Source of the DNA: Paragorgia papillata
Lineage: Eukaryota > Cnidaria > Anthozoa > Scleralcyonacea > Coralliidae
NCBI GenBank assembly: GCA_035771165.1
Contig: JAWNZC010000302.1
Location: 1,572,001 to 1,636,000 of the forward strand
Direction: 5' to 3'
DNA: 64,000 nucleotides
Made by a program: the position numbers and the translations under genes. The notes below the pieces were generated by a model. The model had not been told where the DNA came from, made no database searches, and worked only from the letters and a program-made list of their open reading frames with translations. Shown here piece by piece: positions 1 through 40,424 of this stretch; within the stretch, counting starts at the first letter, position 1, and each line of letters starts with the position of its first letter.

Positions 1-21
1 CTCGGTTTTGAATTGTTTTAG

Positions 22-25991
<25,970 letters not shown>

Positions 25992-26535
25992 ACAGAAGAT
26001 TCCTTCTCTTCAGTCTAGTTGCAACATTATCGAGAAAAAGATAAAGCCCGCACGGCCAGGATACGCATTTTTTTCCGAAATCTAAAGTGATATTTGGAAA
26101 ATCTTATGGAATTTCTTCTTATTCATTTTTAGAAATAGTTTTGCTTCATAAGAACACCGTCAGTACGGGATAAAGTAGAATGAATTTCAAAAAGCGCATA
26201 TGTAATACGCTGTTTTAGGTGCATAAAAACCATTAGATTGGTTTTCTTTAAGAAATAATACCCTAAGATTAAACATGGGAAAATTATTTAAAAAAAGGTT
26301 ATTACTTAGTATGTGGTAACTTTTGTAGTTGGACTTGTAATGACTCGAGTCATATCGCTCAAAATAATTATTGACGAACTTTCATGCAATGTTCCTTATA
26401 CAGATATATACTGTACCCTTTGAAAAATACCGTATATTGCAGTTTCATATATACTGCCCGGTATACTGATTGTAGTAAGAGCATACATTAAATTTTCTTT
26501 TAACTTGCACCAAGTTGAATGTTGTTTCTTTTTAG

Positions 26536-26623
26536 AGGCAGTGCCATGTATAAGCCCACGTAAACCGCCGCCTATACTTGAAGCTGCTGTATTTACGTTG
26601 CAAAAATGCGCGCCTTTTCAAAA
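26536..26623 (+). CDS. Possible isolated exon
   Basis: Bounded by TTTTTAG| and |GTATGTG with an open frame (EAVPCISPRKPPPILEA) that ends in a split codon. It lies 545 bp after the receptor stop. No domain is recognised and no partner exon was found, so it may be a chance match or part of an unseen gene. Confidence 0.22.
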
Positions 26624-27029
26624 GTATGTGTGTCTTTGTATCATAACAGAGGAGAAGCATGCATGTAAAGCAGGATGAAGTCATTTTATTAACGATATTT
26701 CACAAGTTTTTGAAGTACTCTTTTAAATTCGTGATATCGTAAGGAAGTCGCACCCGTTCAACAAACGAGTACTAGCCGTGGGAACACTATAGTACTACCT
26801 AGCTGGACTGTCGGTCATCTAGGCACATTTAGAATCCCTAGACAGTCGGTATCATCTTTGATTGTTGCTATATAGCATCATTACTACTCCCCCCTCCCCC
26901 AGTGTACCCTTAGGACCCTGATCCAGTGGTCTCATAATATTTTATATTATAATAGTTTCAATTAGATTCTCCTGAGCTTGTCTGTGCAAGGTAAGGGTTA
27001 TAGTGTTCCAATTTGTGGTTTAGAAAGGC

Positions 27030-27540
27030 TAGGATCAAATCCAGAGCGACTCGATTTTTTTTATTCTTCTTTGTAGTTGAAAGTTTCTCTTTTCCTCCAT
27101 TCTTGTTTGTTTATTTGTTTCAATTATAAAAAAATTGTATTTGCCAATGTCAAGGTTTACTTTGTTTGTTACCAACCAATAATTTATTGGTACAAGTCCT
27201 GATTTTATTTGACTCAACAAAGTATGCAGCTCAGAAACATTGCAGTTTTTGTGCAGTTGTTGGTCATCAGCATAAAGATGTAAGTTTGATGTTTTCCACC
27301 ATTTATGATAGAGGGTTGAGCAAGGATTTCAGGTAATTCATTAATGTAGAGTGTGACAAGATAGGGCCTAATACAGAGTCTTGCGGAACACCAGAATTTA
27401 CTTTTAAGGTTTTGACCTTGAGCACCCAATTTGTACACACTGTGTTCTACCAGCCAAGTGTTTTGTAAATCACTCCAGAATGTCCGGCAATTCCATATTT
27501 GTATAACTTGTCCAAAAGCATTCTACGATAATTAAGGCGA
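27030..27540 (-). mobile_element. LINE reverse-transcriptase fragment (CR1/L2-like)
   Basis: Minus-strand frames hold RT pieces: KLYKYGIAG, KVNSGVPQDSVLGPI (GVPQGSVLGP motif), LYINELPEILAQ, then LVPINYWLVTNKVNLDIGK of the post-catalytic region. Frameshifts and stops separate them. Confidence 0.7.
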
Positions 27541-28867
27541 GTTAATGTCTGGGTCCAATTCTTTCTCGACCCAGTAATTTCGCCGCAACGAGTGCGCGGC
27601 CGCGTCGCTGTCTTTAGCGCTTTGCGACATTTTTTTTCGATTACAAAATGGCGTTGCTATTAAGTACCCAAGGAGTGATAGAGCAGAAAGTTTTACATTT
27701 ACTCCGAGATGAACTGTGGATGAACTAGTAAACGTCGTTCTCACTATACAGTAAAGCCGAAAACGACGAATGGTATGAAGAAAGTCGTCAATTCTTCAAG
27801 GTAAGCGATATTTATTTGGTTGCTAGTAAAGTATATTTGTCTGTTGTCTCACTTGTCTGTGTTTGTATCGAGCCTCTACACATTTATGTGTACTTTGGTT
27901 TGACTTTTGAGTATTAAACATATCTAAACATAAGCACAACAGTGAAGACAAACACTTACGGTCTGTCCCCACGCAGCATTTCAAACATCTATTCATAAAA
28001 CTACATGTCAATTTACTAGTAAATCTAAGTTGCGTTAAAATAAATAAAGTGAATACCATTACTGTATATATTACATGATTTGAATAGTTACATACGCAGT
28101 AAAATTTGATCTAATTGCCCAAAGACCTGAAAATCTTGACAACTTTGAAGTTCTTGCCATTGCTGTGCATTTACTCATGGTTTAATTTTTATTAATTTTT
28201 TTATTATTTATTTTTACTCTAGATAAAAATTCTTAATATTATATTCTTATATATTAGGACTATGGTTTAATTACACATTAGAGCTTAAACTAACTACCCA
28301 ATGACAAGTGCCTTAAATGCTTTAAATAAACTGTTGACATTTTCTGCTTTTCGTCAGGTAACAATGCAATATTCCTTTTGACAATGATGAGCCAGTGCAT
28401 CTCCAAGCCATAAAAGAACCAATCACAATTCAACATATACATGTGCCAACTGTTTTATATAAAATAATATGGTGTACATTGAAGTAACCAAATAAAGTAA
28501 ACATTTTGTGTTTATTTTTGGGTTGTGTGAGTGTATGTACAGTATCACAAACAGTGTACAATATATAATAACAAAATAATTTAGGAGCAGAAGGCTGTAT
28601 TCGGCCATTCAGGTGATTCAAAATATGGTTTGGGCATGAGTAATAACAGCTTAATGTACATATACATGTATTTCTGCATCATGAAGTCATTAAACCTATC
28701 CAAGTAGCCCATTTAATAGAATTTTACACTCATGGCTAATGCCAGATGCTGTACTTCCAAGAAAAAATGTCAAAAGAAGCAAACTTGTAAACCATTGCTC
28801 AGCGGCAAAGTAGGGTAAATTAGCACTGACTGCGGCAACCGATCCAAAATAATTTTCTTCAGCCTGA
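27541..28867. other. Intergenic, weak coding hints only
   Basis: A start-like context at 27,649 (AAAATGGCG) opens 26 codons and then stops. A short open stretch ending at a GTAAGC donor (27,801) follows. These may be remnants. The rest is AT-rich with nothing recognised. Confidence 0.3.
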
Positions 28868-29280
28868 ATAAATAATGGTAGGCAGGAGGCAAAATCATTT
28901 GAAAATTATCTTGGCAGAGCAGAAGAATTTGTAGCCAGGAAACACAATCAGATCAAGATAATCCTGCCAGAGCAGAATAATGGTAGTCAGGAGGCAAAAT
29001 CAGTCCAAAATCATCTTGCCAGAGCAGAATAATGGTAGCCAGGAAGCAAAATCAGTTGAAAATCATCTTGGCAGAGCAGAATAATGGTAGTCAGGAAGCA
29101 AAATCAGTTGAAAATCATCTTGCCAGTGCAGAATAATGGTAGTCGGGAGGTAAAATCAGTTCAAAATCATCTTGCCAGAGCAGAATAATGGTAGTCAGGA
29201 GGCTAAATCAGTTAAAAATCATCTTGCCAGAGCAGAATAATGGTAGTCAGGAGGCAAAATAAGTTCAAAATTATATTAAG
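28868..29280 (+). repeat. 52-bp minisatellite, about 8 copies
   Basis: The unit contains CAGAGCAGAATAATGGTAGT then CAGGAGGCAAAATCAG, period 52 bp, with point variants. The last copies break down at about 29,275. Confidence 0.9.
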
Positions 29281-29988
29281 GTGATCAACTTTCATCCAAG
29301 GAGGCAGCTGCTGACTGCTGAGCTGCTCCACTTTTTATATAATATCAGAAGAAGAAAAGGCCTTCAGATACGGCTCGTGTTCTTTGAAATTGTGGTAATT
29401 CCACGGCTTAAATTTCTGACAAAATCAAAATCATGGAGCCTTTCACGGAATGTTTAAGTCGATTGAAAACTTGTAGTTGTATCCAGCGATTTATATTAAA
29501 TGTATTCACTTGGCACCGTGTATAATACTTCGGGACTCGTTTTCATCTCGTTTATAAACTTTCTTTGTTTCGCATAGTCTGGAGTTATTAAACAGCAAAG
29601 ACTTGCAAAGACTTCGAACTTTCCTGACTTTCCTTGTGGTTTCCAGGGTTATGCGGAAAGCCGCTGGGCAAATATATTTCTGTTTCGTCGAAAAATATGG
29701 CGCATTTGATAAACCTCGGCCAGCGAGTTTGAACACCAAACTTTGGAGGCTCTGCCGGGAAGGTTCTCTTTGTACAACAATGTTCGTTTTGCGTTGTAGT
29801 GGTAGAATATATTCCCAACTATAGTGTTCAAACTTCGAAAGTGTCATTTAGATCGATTTAATTACTTTAATGTACATAATTCGTAAAATATTCGTCAACA
29901 TTTCTCTTTCATGCGATATTTCTTGGAGATATACCTAATAATGTCAACATTCGAAGTTTGATTGTTGTATTAGACCTTCATAGCTAAC

Positions 29989-30123
29989 CAAGGGAGCACG
30001 CCAGACTGACCTGTGTTTCTTCCTCTTTGTTCGGAGTTCCTTCATTTATATTCAGCCATTTTGAATAATGCGGTATATATCATTAGCGTATCGCAGGCGC
30101 GGGTTACGGCGCCGAAGGAAACC
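29989..30123 (+). repeat. Left outer terminal inverted repeat
   Basis: 135 bp contiguous here, starting CAAGGGAGCACG and ending GCCGAAGGAAACC. Weaker similarity to the right arm goes on to about 30,180 (both sides end in GGGGAGTGAAAC). Confidence 0.85.
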
Positions 30124-30185
30124 CGAGCGCTTTACGAAAATTAAATAACGGTCGGAAGGAAGATAAATAGAAGGGGAGTGAAACG

Positions 30186-31770
30186 CCAGAGATTTTGTAA
30201 CATGATGCTGGTTGACCGTTGCTAGGAACATTTCTGTTGCTAGGAACAATGCTAATTATGGTCGATATACATGTATGATGTCACTATCCATCCAAAATGA
30301 AATAGTGAAATAAAAGCAGCCTGCTGAGAGGGCAGTGTTGAAATGCAAGTCGAAATATAGCAAGGTTGGTGTACTGCCGAAACATGAAACGTAATGTCTA
30401 ACATTTTGACTTTGTATTAAAGGGCCTTGGCTCCAATCGCTCGAAACCTGAGACATATCATCTACGTTCTATATTTCGGCAGGACATAAACAAACTAATA
30501 CTATCAGTCAGATCGAAGGCGGATTTCAGTTGATATGTGAGTAAATTAAATAATGTTACAATTTTACGACGTGTTTCTTAAGTTCTTTGAATTTCGAACT
30601 TTACTTGGACGATGTAATTTAAATACAGCATTCGAACAGTATATTCTTTCTCTGACTATGTCTTTGCAAGTGGTTCGCTGTTGGACAGCGATTTATATGT
30701 TTTATTAAATAGTCTAGCAATTGAGGAATATCAGAAACGCTGGGACGGTTGGGTCACATGGCCAGAAATCGAGGACAACATGGCGGCAAAGCATGCGCAC
30801 TGAATCCCTTTTTAATTAATTCAATATGGCGTCCTTCAATAGATTTCTTAAGGAAATATAAAGAACAATCATTTTCGGTTATTTACTATTGTAAATTCCG
30901 ACATGCGAACGTCCAAAACTTCATCAAATTGAACAATCATCGTTCAGCACTACAATTTCTATTAAGTTTGGAGCGTCCTAAATAGGTTCCCGAGCCCCTC
31001 ACAAACATACCTCTTATTCGCTGTTTAAAGTCTATTAATCTGCTATATCACTTATTTTGGAGCTCCAATTTTGGCTGCTTCTGTGTTGTTTGTCCACGAT
31101 GCGAACGTCTGAATTTGCTCGGGATGAACGTTACTTTGTTTTGCGGAGTCGTTCGTTCCACTTTTTCGTTGTTTAATAGGTTCCCAAAGACCTTAAAATG
31201 TACGATTTATTGCAGCCGAGTCGTTGTAATTTAATCCATCAAGCGCCAAGATAAATACTGAACTCGGCGTGAAGAAGCAATGCATTCCTCGATAATTTCG
31301 CGTTCTTGTCTGCCATTTCTTATGGAGCTGTTGCTACGTTGCCAGGGTCTTAACCGCTGTTATTATTATTAAATGTGACTGTGCATTCAGAAATAATAGC
31401 CGAAATTTATGCGGCAATTTTTGTGAGTATGAGTGTACAGGCCTGTCTAGACGATTAAACCTTTTGTAATTTGATATTTGGGTAAGAAGTGGGTCAATAA
31501 GACATTTTAGCGAATAACTCTACTTTAATTTATTGCTATAGACTTCTGTTTATAGCCGAAATGATCGATATTTAGCCATCAGAATTTTCAAATTAATATT
31601 GCCATCTAAATATGAGCCCACAGGCCACTGCCGCTGAGTGTCCTGGATTTTTAGCCATGTGAATTGTAACTGCTGGCAACTTATAAACGTTTGTTAAACT
31701 TACTTCGCGTGAACAACCTAATTGATTGTTGACAGATCAAGGCATGCCAAAATATTATCCTGTTGAGCCG
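30186..31770. other. Left subterminal region of the large element, no clear gene
   Basis: Several ATGGCG-like starts (for example 30,780 and 30,826) open only short frames. Nothing is recognised. Confidence 0.35.
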
Positions 31771-31883
31771 GCAACACATCCTCACTCTTAGATTACCAAT
31801 AATAGGTATATGTCAAATGCTCTGGAATTACCAATAATGGGTAATTCCAGGGGTTTTATTATCTTAGTACCCAGGACCATGCA
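31771..31883 (+). promoter_or_regulatory. Left copy of a 113-bp inner inverted repeat, upstream of the transposase gene
   Basis: Inverse of 56,824-56,936 with a single mismatch in 113 bp. It contains the palindrome GGAATTACC/GGTAATTCC and the phrase TACCAATAATAGG. If the 3.7-kb insertion at 31,898 is removed, this copy ends only about 27 bp before the transposase ATG, so a promoter or transposase-binding role is inferred. Confidence 0.55.
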
Positions 31884-31897
31884 TTCACATCACAACG

Positions 31898-34800
31898 CAA
31901 TCTCGTACCCAGACCCATACGCGCGCGGCAAGCGAATGGCTCTGGGACAATCCATTTGAAATACACGAAAAAGTGTGTATTTTGGGGCATGCGCAGTTGG
32001 TATTTTTGTACCCAGACCCACGAAAACCTTCAGCACGGCCGTTCAATATTCTGCAAAATACATCGACATGTTGTGGCTGATTCTTGAATTTAATAGTAAC
32101 AAATAGCAGTAGAAATGTTGTAAGAATATAATCGTGGCTGGTTTGTGATGCGATAAAGTATTACTTGGCAGAAATTTCTGGATAAGAGACTGATAAATGG
32201 AAAATAATGCACCAGGCGTGATAGTGATCGATGACCAGTTCATGACCTTCTGATGAAACCCAGTTTGAATTCTTGTTTATTCAAACTTATGAACACGAAA
32301 ATATCGTATTATTGTTCTGAATATTATTCGAATATTCGTAGACAGCTACAAGGTAAATTACAACGAAATCTGGAATTTTAAAAACTTATTTCATGTATAT
32401 AGTACTGCATGTATGTCTTTCAAATAAAACGTGACCTTGGTGGTATATTTGTCATTTGTTGATTTGCAACATTTAATTTGTTACATGTTTTATAATCCAC
32501 TTGTTTGTGTGTAATCGAAATAATCGACACTGTAGCTTTCTGAGGTTTAATAATTTATTAATTCATATTACATCTGTTTATACTGATCTATGTGATTGAA
32601 TATTCAAACACCAGTAGCTGAACCTCACTATGAACCAGCCATATTTGTATGGCCTGTTTATCTTGCCCATTTGAGTATGGAGAAAAGATTATATGCATAA
32701 AAAAATAACAAAGTGAGAGGATCTTCTTTTACTTATTTTTTTAAACATTAACTTTAAAGTACTTAACACCAAAGATGTGAGGGGCAGGTGGCACACATGC
32801 TCACATTTAGCTAATATATGATTTATAATGATATTGGATTTTGGTTTCATTTGTCACAGCTGTCTAGTTCAGTTGTAAAATTTACTAAAGTTTGTGGAGC
32901 CCTTCATCAAAGTAAAACCAAGGGCACCACCTTTTTAACTTTATACCTAAAACACTGCTTAATTATATCAACTTTACTCTTAAAAACATTACAATTATAT
33001 GATTACTGGTACATGTATATATACTGTAATAAAGCAGCTTCTGGTACAAAAAATACCGTTTAGACTTGGCATTTTGTGCAGTCTGGTAACTGATAAGCGT
33101 GTAACAATAGAGGGACTAGGGGGAGATACAGCCCACTTAATATTTTTCCTAAGCTTCATTGGTAACTCTGAAAATGGGGCTAAAATGCGACTAAAGCCTG
33201 GTTTCCATTTGGTCACTGGTGGTCACTGACAGAGTTGCTGCTGGGATAGGATTTATTCTATCCCAGCAACTGCAATCGACCGCTTGTGACCCACCAATGT
33301 CCAAATGTCAGTCAGGATTAAAATTTCCAAGGGAAAGCACAATGCACCCCACCTTACTATTAATTTTGACGAATTAGGCTAACCCAAAGTATCTTCTGCC
33401 AGCACTAGGTAGATAATGCTGGCATGTGTGTAGTCCCCATTTGTAACAAGGGTGTCCACAGTTAGTAAGGCTCTCATTTGTACTGTATACTCTACTGATA
33501 AATTTTGGATGAAGTGCCAACTGAAGATAAGACGAGTAAAGTCATAGTCAGCAATAAATTATGAGTTTTAAGAAATAATTTTATTAACCTTTTCACCACC
33601 AGGTTAAGCTATTTAGAATTTTATTCTCGTTAACATGCCAGATGATTTTATTCTACTGCAGAGGGAATGCATTAGCTGGTTGGGGTGGCCTTGCAAGCTC
33701 ACATTGAATGGGTCAACTCACTGTTGCTTAGGTTTGCTGAGAATCCCTGTTAATCAGCTAATTAAGTTACAGTAGTCAGTATAGGCAGGAATGGGCTATG
33801 GTCCAAATCAAAATTTCAAACACAGTAAATGTAATATTAATTTTATTGTATAAACAACCAGAGTTAGTAGTGGAAAATTGTTCTCTCGAGGTGGGAATTC
33901 TTAACTTCTGGCTTTTAAATACATGGATCCGAATGCAGCTGTTCAGTACATAAGAAATAATACAGAGATTGTTGTTTGCAAAAGTAAAACTACAGTTGGT
34001 GACTGTACTATGAAAAGACCTTTGGCTGAACTGATTTTCAAAGTAATTTTCTTTAATTTATAAAGCAGACTTTGGACATACAGTGTACTAAAACATTGAC
34101 TGTAACCATCAATCACTGTCTGTTTATGATCAGGGATGCCAGGAGGGGCACAGAGGTGTAGGAACTGGAGGGAAAATGGGGCATGTGCCCCCCCCCCCCC
34201 CGCCAACTTTGTCATGAAGTGCCCTTTTTGCAACAGGAAAGTGCCTTTTTGAAGTCCTACCCCCTGAACAAAGTGCCGTTTTGAAGCTGTGCCCCTCCAA
34301 GATCAAATTGCTTCCTACACCACTGGAGGGGCAGCTTCCACTCTTGCCTTTCAGTGCTAGGAGGGGCAAGGGGGGTTAACACTTAAGATATTAAAAAGGA
34401 AACTATATGGGGTCACTACATAGTGGGTATCTCCTTGTATTTAAAATATAATTAAATAGAAAAATAAGTTCACCATTTATTATTTTATCATATATTTTAT
34501 TTATTAAAATTTGTACCTAACTGATACTGGAGAAACAACAATAGGACGCGAGGTCCCTTACAAGGTTGTTCTCCTAAGATTGAATTGATATAATGGAGGG
34601 GGGGGGGACCAGAGAACCTGGAAAAACCCTTGAAGCACAGGAGAGATCAACTACAATAACTCTACTCACACAAGTTCCAAGCTGAAGCCTGTGACAAGGT
34701 GTCCAAAGTGGTCACCCATCCAAGTACTAATGCCATCCAATCAAGCTTAACTTTGGATCACAGTTGTCAGGCAACTCTTCTGTCTCCTCACCACCCATGC

Positions 34801-35627
34801 TTCCCATATGGTCGTATAGGTATAGCACCAGTTTAAAACTGGTGTAAAATGTATAAATCAGCAACTAATGTTTACCCCATATACCAATGTATATTACTTG
34901 TAGATACAAATTAAAAACAAACAATGGCTTGTAAAACATTGTACAGCTATAAGAATATTATGTCACATATAACATATATAAAAAGTAATAAACACAGTGT
35001 CAACAGCCATAAGACAATATATTTTTTTGTTAAAAATATGAGGTACATACATGTTGATATAAACTTGATCAGTCACTCAGCTAATTATGAATATTTGAGG
35101 TATTGAAAGATGTAGACAATTATTTATTATTCAAATAGCCATCATTTATACGTTCCAATGATACTTCTTGAAGTCAAATCCAGTGTCCATATGACGATAT
35201 ACCATAAATATTTAATTATTTTACATACAAGTACGGAAAACTATGAAATCTGAAAAGTGAACTCGTCACGAAGCACGGCCACGATACATGGGCCAAGATG
35301 AATCTGTTATCTGTCATACTTTAAACTCGAACCAGAGTTCCAAAAATACCACAAAGGCAAGTAAGTATTTCTTGTCTCCTTGAAATGACTTTTGCAAAGG
35401 AATAACTCTCAATTTCTCAGATTAAGTCCCAATAAACATGTTATTTCGCTTCACTCCTTCTCGAAAACAACCCATATTACATGAAGACCGCGAAGGGAGA
35501 ATGGGTGTGAAATTATCTGCGCAGCGCAGTAGGCCAATACGCGTTAAGCCAATCAGAGTCGATTTTCAAATGGATTGTCCCAGAGCCATTCGCTTGCCGC
35601 GCGCGTATGGGTCTGGGTACGAGATTG
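31898..35627. mobile_element. 3.7-kb TIR element with 9-bp target duplication
   Basis: Terminal repeats of about 60 bp, almost identical and inverted (left starts CAATCTCGTACCCAGACCCA), flanked by ATCACAACG at 31,889-31,897 and 35,628-35,636. The ends resemble those of the element at 19,799-21,465, so they are one Mutator-like family. No transposase is visible; the inside has poly-C at 34,188 and only short frames. It separates the inner repeat from the transposase gene. Confidence 0.88.
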
Positions 35628-35649
35628 ATCACAACGCGTCTTCTTCAAT

Positions 35650-38600
35650 ATGGCGACGAGGAAAGGAGTTGGAAGGCCACATAAACCGTCCAAACAAACT
35701 TCTTTGGAGGCTAGTCTTGAACACTTGCAGAGCGTGGCCAGAAGTTTGGAGAAAAAGGACTCTCCAAAGCCAGCTAACTTCTTTTTTTCTTACGATGGTT
35801 CTGGTAAAAGAGTTCCTCAGAGTAAACCATATAAGTATCGATCGGTTGCCGAGCGTGCTTCAAAAAAGACACGTGCTGAATCCACTCAATCAAGCCACAG
35901 TGACTGGGATAGTATAGGTTAGTTTGTCATAAATATTGTTGGAGTCTTTATAAAACATACCTTTTGTGTTTGTCTATATAGCATGATTGGATTTCACATA
36001 CAGGTGACTTGGCTGAAAGTGATTCTGATATGACTGAAAAATTGGAAGAAACGTCTACCTGTACCACCTCAACAGGTTTGTAGTTGTCTGTATAAATCTG
36101 TATAGCTGAGTATATATATATATATATATACAAGAGAATATTAAATTTTTGGTAAAGAATGCTGGCTTCAAATATATATACCAGAATATTAAATTTTTGG
36201 TAAAGAATGCTGGCTTCAAATAGAAAGTGCTCAATACTTTTAAGTGTAGAGCTTACTATATTGTCACTGTATATATTTCACGAAATGTTAGAGAGTGCTC
36301 AATACCATATATAGATAGAGCAAAATACAAAGTATAAAGTATAGTTTTACCTTAAAGTCTTCGCTACCAGAGGTTTCACCCTAAACGGGATCATCCCGTT
36401 TAGGGTGAAACCTCTGGTAGCGAAGACTTTAAGGTAAAACTATACTTTATACTTTGTATATATATATATATACTGTATATGGGTATGTGTATGTATTAAT
36501 GTTTTTATTGTAACTAATAATGTAATATCTACAGTCTTGTAATTTGTTTTGTTTGGGGATTTTCTTAGAAAGTTTAGGCAACTGCATAAAAAACTGTGAG
36601 CAAATAGCAGAAGAAATCAAGTGCAATAGTCAATCAACATGGACCAGAAGAATGCAGTCAGTGGAAGCAAGTTGGGAGAGTAACAGAGAATCATTATTTA
36701 GTGCTCTTCTTAAAAGCCACATGGTTCCTTCTCGAGATGCCATTTGCTTTTTTTGTAATAAGAAGAATGCAGTGATTCGTTGTCATCAATGTGGGCCAAG
36801 GGTATTGATGTGCTCTAACTGTGATGAAGGGATACATGAAGAGAAACCTTTACATGATCGCGATGTATGGATGAATGGGTTCTTTCAAGAAATTTCTCCA
36901 ACCGATTCCGTTTTGGAGGATGGATCTTTAGGATTTGTCAGTAAGATTCAGTGTACTGTACATGTAGTTGAGGAACTTTGATTATAAATTAACTTGAATG
37001 CTATAAGATGAGAATGTAAAAACAGCATGTGTATAATAATATGTATTATGTGTATGTATTTTGTGTATGTATTATGTTTATGTACATGTGTGTATGTGTG
37101 TGTGTGTATGTGTATACCTGTATTTTAACAGAGAAAGGCTGTACTGTTTTCTTATTTTAACAGAGAGATGTGCTCCCTTTCTTCTATGTAAACAATGTAT
37201 ACATTGTAAACAGCAAGGTACACTCAAACTGGTTCCATCAAATGAAACTTGTATTGTTATAACTTGTGGAGGTAAAGATTGTTAACAATTTTCATTAGCT
37301 ATATATTTTAGATGTACTGTATTAACTCTTCCTTGACCAAATAGTCTCAATGAAGTGTTGTTAGATGTACCACACTGCTTGATACTGTACATGTATCCTT
37401 GTCAGTCTGAGCTACTAATGTAAATACTAGTATACTGTACTAGTTTAAACTCACTTAATACATTTTGTACAATTGGTGATTTGCACCTAACTATCCATTA
37501 TTTTATATCTTGTCTTATTTTTAGGTCGATATGACTTATTCCGTTCCACGTATTATTGCACCAATTGTGAGGAACAATTTTCACTCACGTCATTGGAGAC
37601 TATAATCAGCGAGGGTTACTGGCCTGGAAATCCCAAGCAATTAAATCATGTTTTCTCTCAAGTTGTTTTCAGACTGTGGGATTCTTTGGAAAACATATGC
37701 CTGGTACTTCAGAAACTGTATTTCTTAGATCGCTGGGAAATCTCTCTAGTGAGAAAGGCAGGGTATGTAATATTTGAGATGTTTTAAAATATCTATTCTC
37801 ACTGGGAATTATGTCTTATGTAATTTTACTTTCAATTAGCTAAGACATGACAATTTATTTTTGTAAGAAAGCTGCCTTTCCACTAACAGGCTATTATTTC
37901 TTACAGATTTTTTTTTTACCTTTTTTTTAGTCGGCTACTATCAATGTTACAGTTTTTCATCGTGCATTTAAAGAGTGGTGTTTTGCTATGCATGAGATAG
38001 AATCCCTGCAGGGAAAAAAGTGGATTGACTGTCCATCCTGTTTTGGATGCCAACACTCTTGTCATGTGGATGGAAATGCCAAATTATACAGATATAGTTG
38101 TGTACCAAGGTACATGTATTTGTAGTTTATTGGACCTGTTAGCAGTACAAGGCTTTTGTATAATTAACTACAAATTAATTATTTAGTTTATGAATTGATT
38201 TTTTATGTTTCTACTTTGTAGAGGGGAAAGAAAGTGCTACTATGGTAACCTGTTTATCGAAGAAAAAGATGCTGAAGATGCACATTTAAAAAATGTGTAT
38301 GCATCTGCTGCAGCTAAGGTATTGTACATTTAAATTACTGTTTTCTTTTACTGAAATGCGTTAAGGGTTATTGGATGTGTCTTCTAAATTTTCAGATTAA
38401 TTAATTGGTGGTCTATTGCTTTTAAGATTTGCATTCAAATATTTGTCTTTGTTATAAAAATATCATCATTGTAGGCAGAGGACAACTCACTACTTTGTCC
38501 ACTGTGCATGATTAAGATTACTCTTTAATTTAATTTACATTTAGTTGTAATAATATCAATAACATTGTAATTCCTTTTTTAATAAGCCAAAAAAATGAAT

Positions 38601-40328
38601 CTGTCAAACGTTTGAAAAACCAAGAGTGATAATATGTATACATACATTTATTATCCACGCCCTAAAAAGGGCTTTTCAGATTAAAGTACATTACATAAAT
38701 AAATAAAGTTATTAATTGCTTTTTATATTTACAAGATTAAAATAAAATGATTTAAAATTATTTACAGTATATAATAAAGTTATGTAAAAATTTGTTCTTT
38801 AAGCAGCACTTAGAAGCGTTCATAGATCTACACAGTTTTAATGATTTACTTGTTGTGATGTATCATATATTACCATAACATACATGACTATTTTTACTCT
38901 ATTATTTTTATTTGGTTGATCGATCCCAAAAATAGTTGTATATACTGTATTTTGATGTTTTGTAGAAAAATTTAGTTAATTCGTATTGTGGCACATCTAA
39001 TTGGAAAGCTGCAAGAAATAATGCCAATTCTAGGGCAAGATTGGATGAAACGGGCCTTGAGGTTGCTGGCTGCAGACATGCCTTTGCACTTGCTGCTGTT
39101 AACATGTACCAAGGTGAATTATTCGGATATGCGCATTATCTTCAAATTCACAGACTTCTTTCACAAGGTGTCTTGTTTTTGTGGCAGGATGTAATTTGCA
39201 AATATTGGCCATGGTTTACCTCCCTTCCGAAAGAACTGTCTCCTCCAGAAGCTTTCCTCATGAAACCAGCACTTTCAATAATGCATGGAAAAGCTCATAT
39301 TTGGTCTTGCCAGGTATATATACTAAAAAATCTTGCATTAGATCAAAGTGAATGGTTATATTATTTTTGCAATATTTACCATTTGAAAGTTACTAGATTT
39401 GTCAAACACTAAAAGAACAAACAACATGTTTAGGACCAGTTGTTCGAACCTTGCTGAATCCACATGACTCATAAAGACGTAACCGAAACGTTTCTCATAT
39501 TTATATTGTTTTATTTCAGGCCTGTTTGTCTAGTTTGGGTAACTTTTTCTGGAACAAATCAGTACAATACAGTACATGTAACAACTGTTTCCTATTTAAC
39601 TTAGTTTAAATGTTTAGGTTACATGGGGTGGCCGTTGGCAACAAGGCAGTGCATATACTGCTGGAGAAGAAGTCTAAATTCGTACAACAATTATAATGCA
39701 ATTTGACACATTTATAGATATCACAACTGCACAATTGAAAGAAACGTACGGTTTTAAAAGGCTTGTTATCAGATCTTTTCCGAAGAATGTATCAACCTCT
39801 GATTGCAAGAGTTTATGTAAGTGGTGTTATACATGTACAGTGAGTGTATCAACACTGCTATGAAGTCCATCGCCCTTATCACAGGTTGCTGCAGCTTTTT
39901 AAAAAGACCTGATATATAGCCATGATCCTGTCGTTTTACGCGAGTAGGGCTTGTTAACTTTTAGTTCAACTTTATTTGAAAATATAAAACATTCTTGCCG
40001 TGATTTATAGATTCTTCCAAGCAGAGGTCGAAACTGCGTGGTAAGAACATGAGCGAAAAGAAAAAACTGGAGGATCTAATTAAGGTGGCTAACTTCGTTA
40101 ATAAAATGTTGGAGGAAACCGTGAGCGACATCACCTTACCCCAGGCCCTAACGGGATGTTTTCCTTGGATTGATCAAGAAGACAATGGTATATACATGTG
40201 TGTGTGTGTGTATATGTATGTGTGTATGTATATGTATATGTACTCTGTGTAGTGAGAGAGTGAGAGAGAGAAAGTGAGAGAGAGAGAGAGTGTGAGAGAG
40301 AGAGTGAGAGAGTGTGTGTGAGAGAGTA

Positions 40329-40424
<96 letters not shown>

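Noticed and set aside
28868..29280. CRISPR-like regular repeat
   Set aside because: A 52-bp minisatellite with no spacer diversity.
29506..30985. Short ATGGCG-starting frames near the left end of the large unit
   Set aside because: They stop after a few dozen codons or lack splice sites and domains; the start context alone is not enough.
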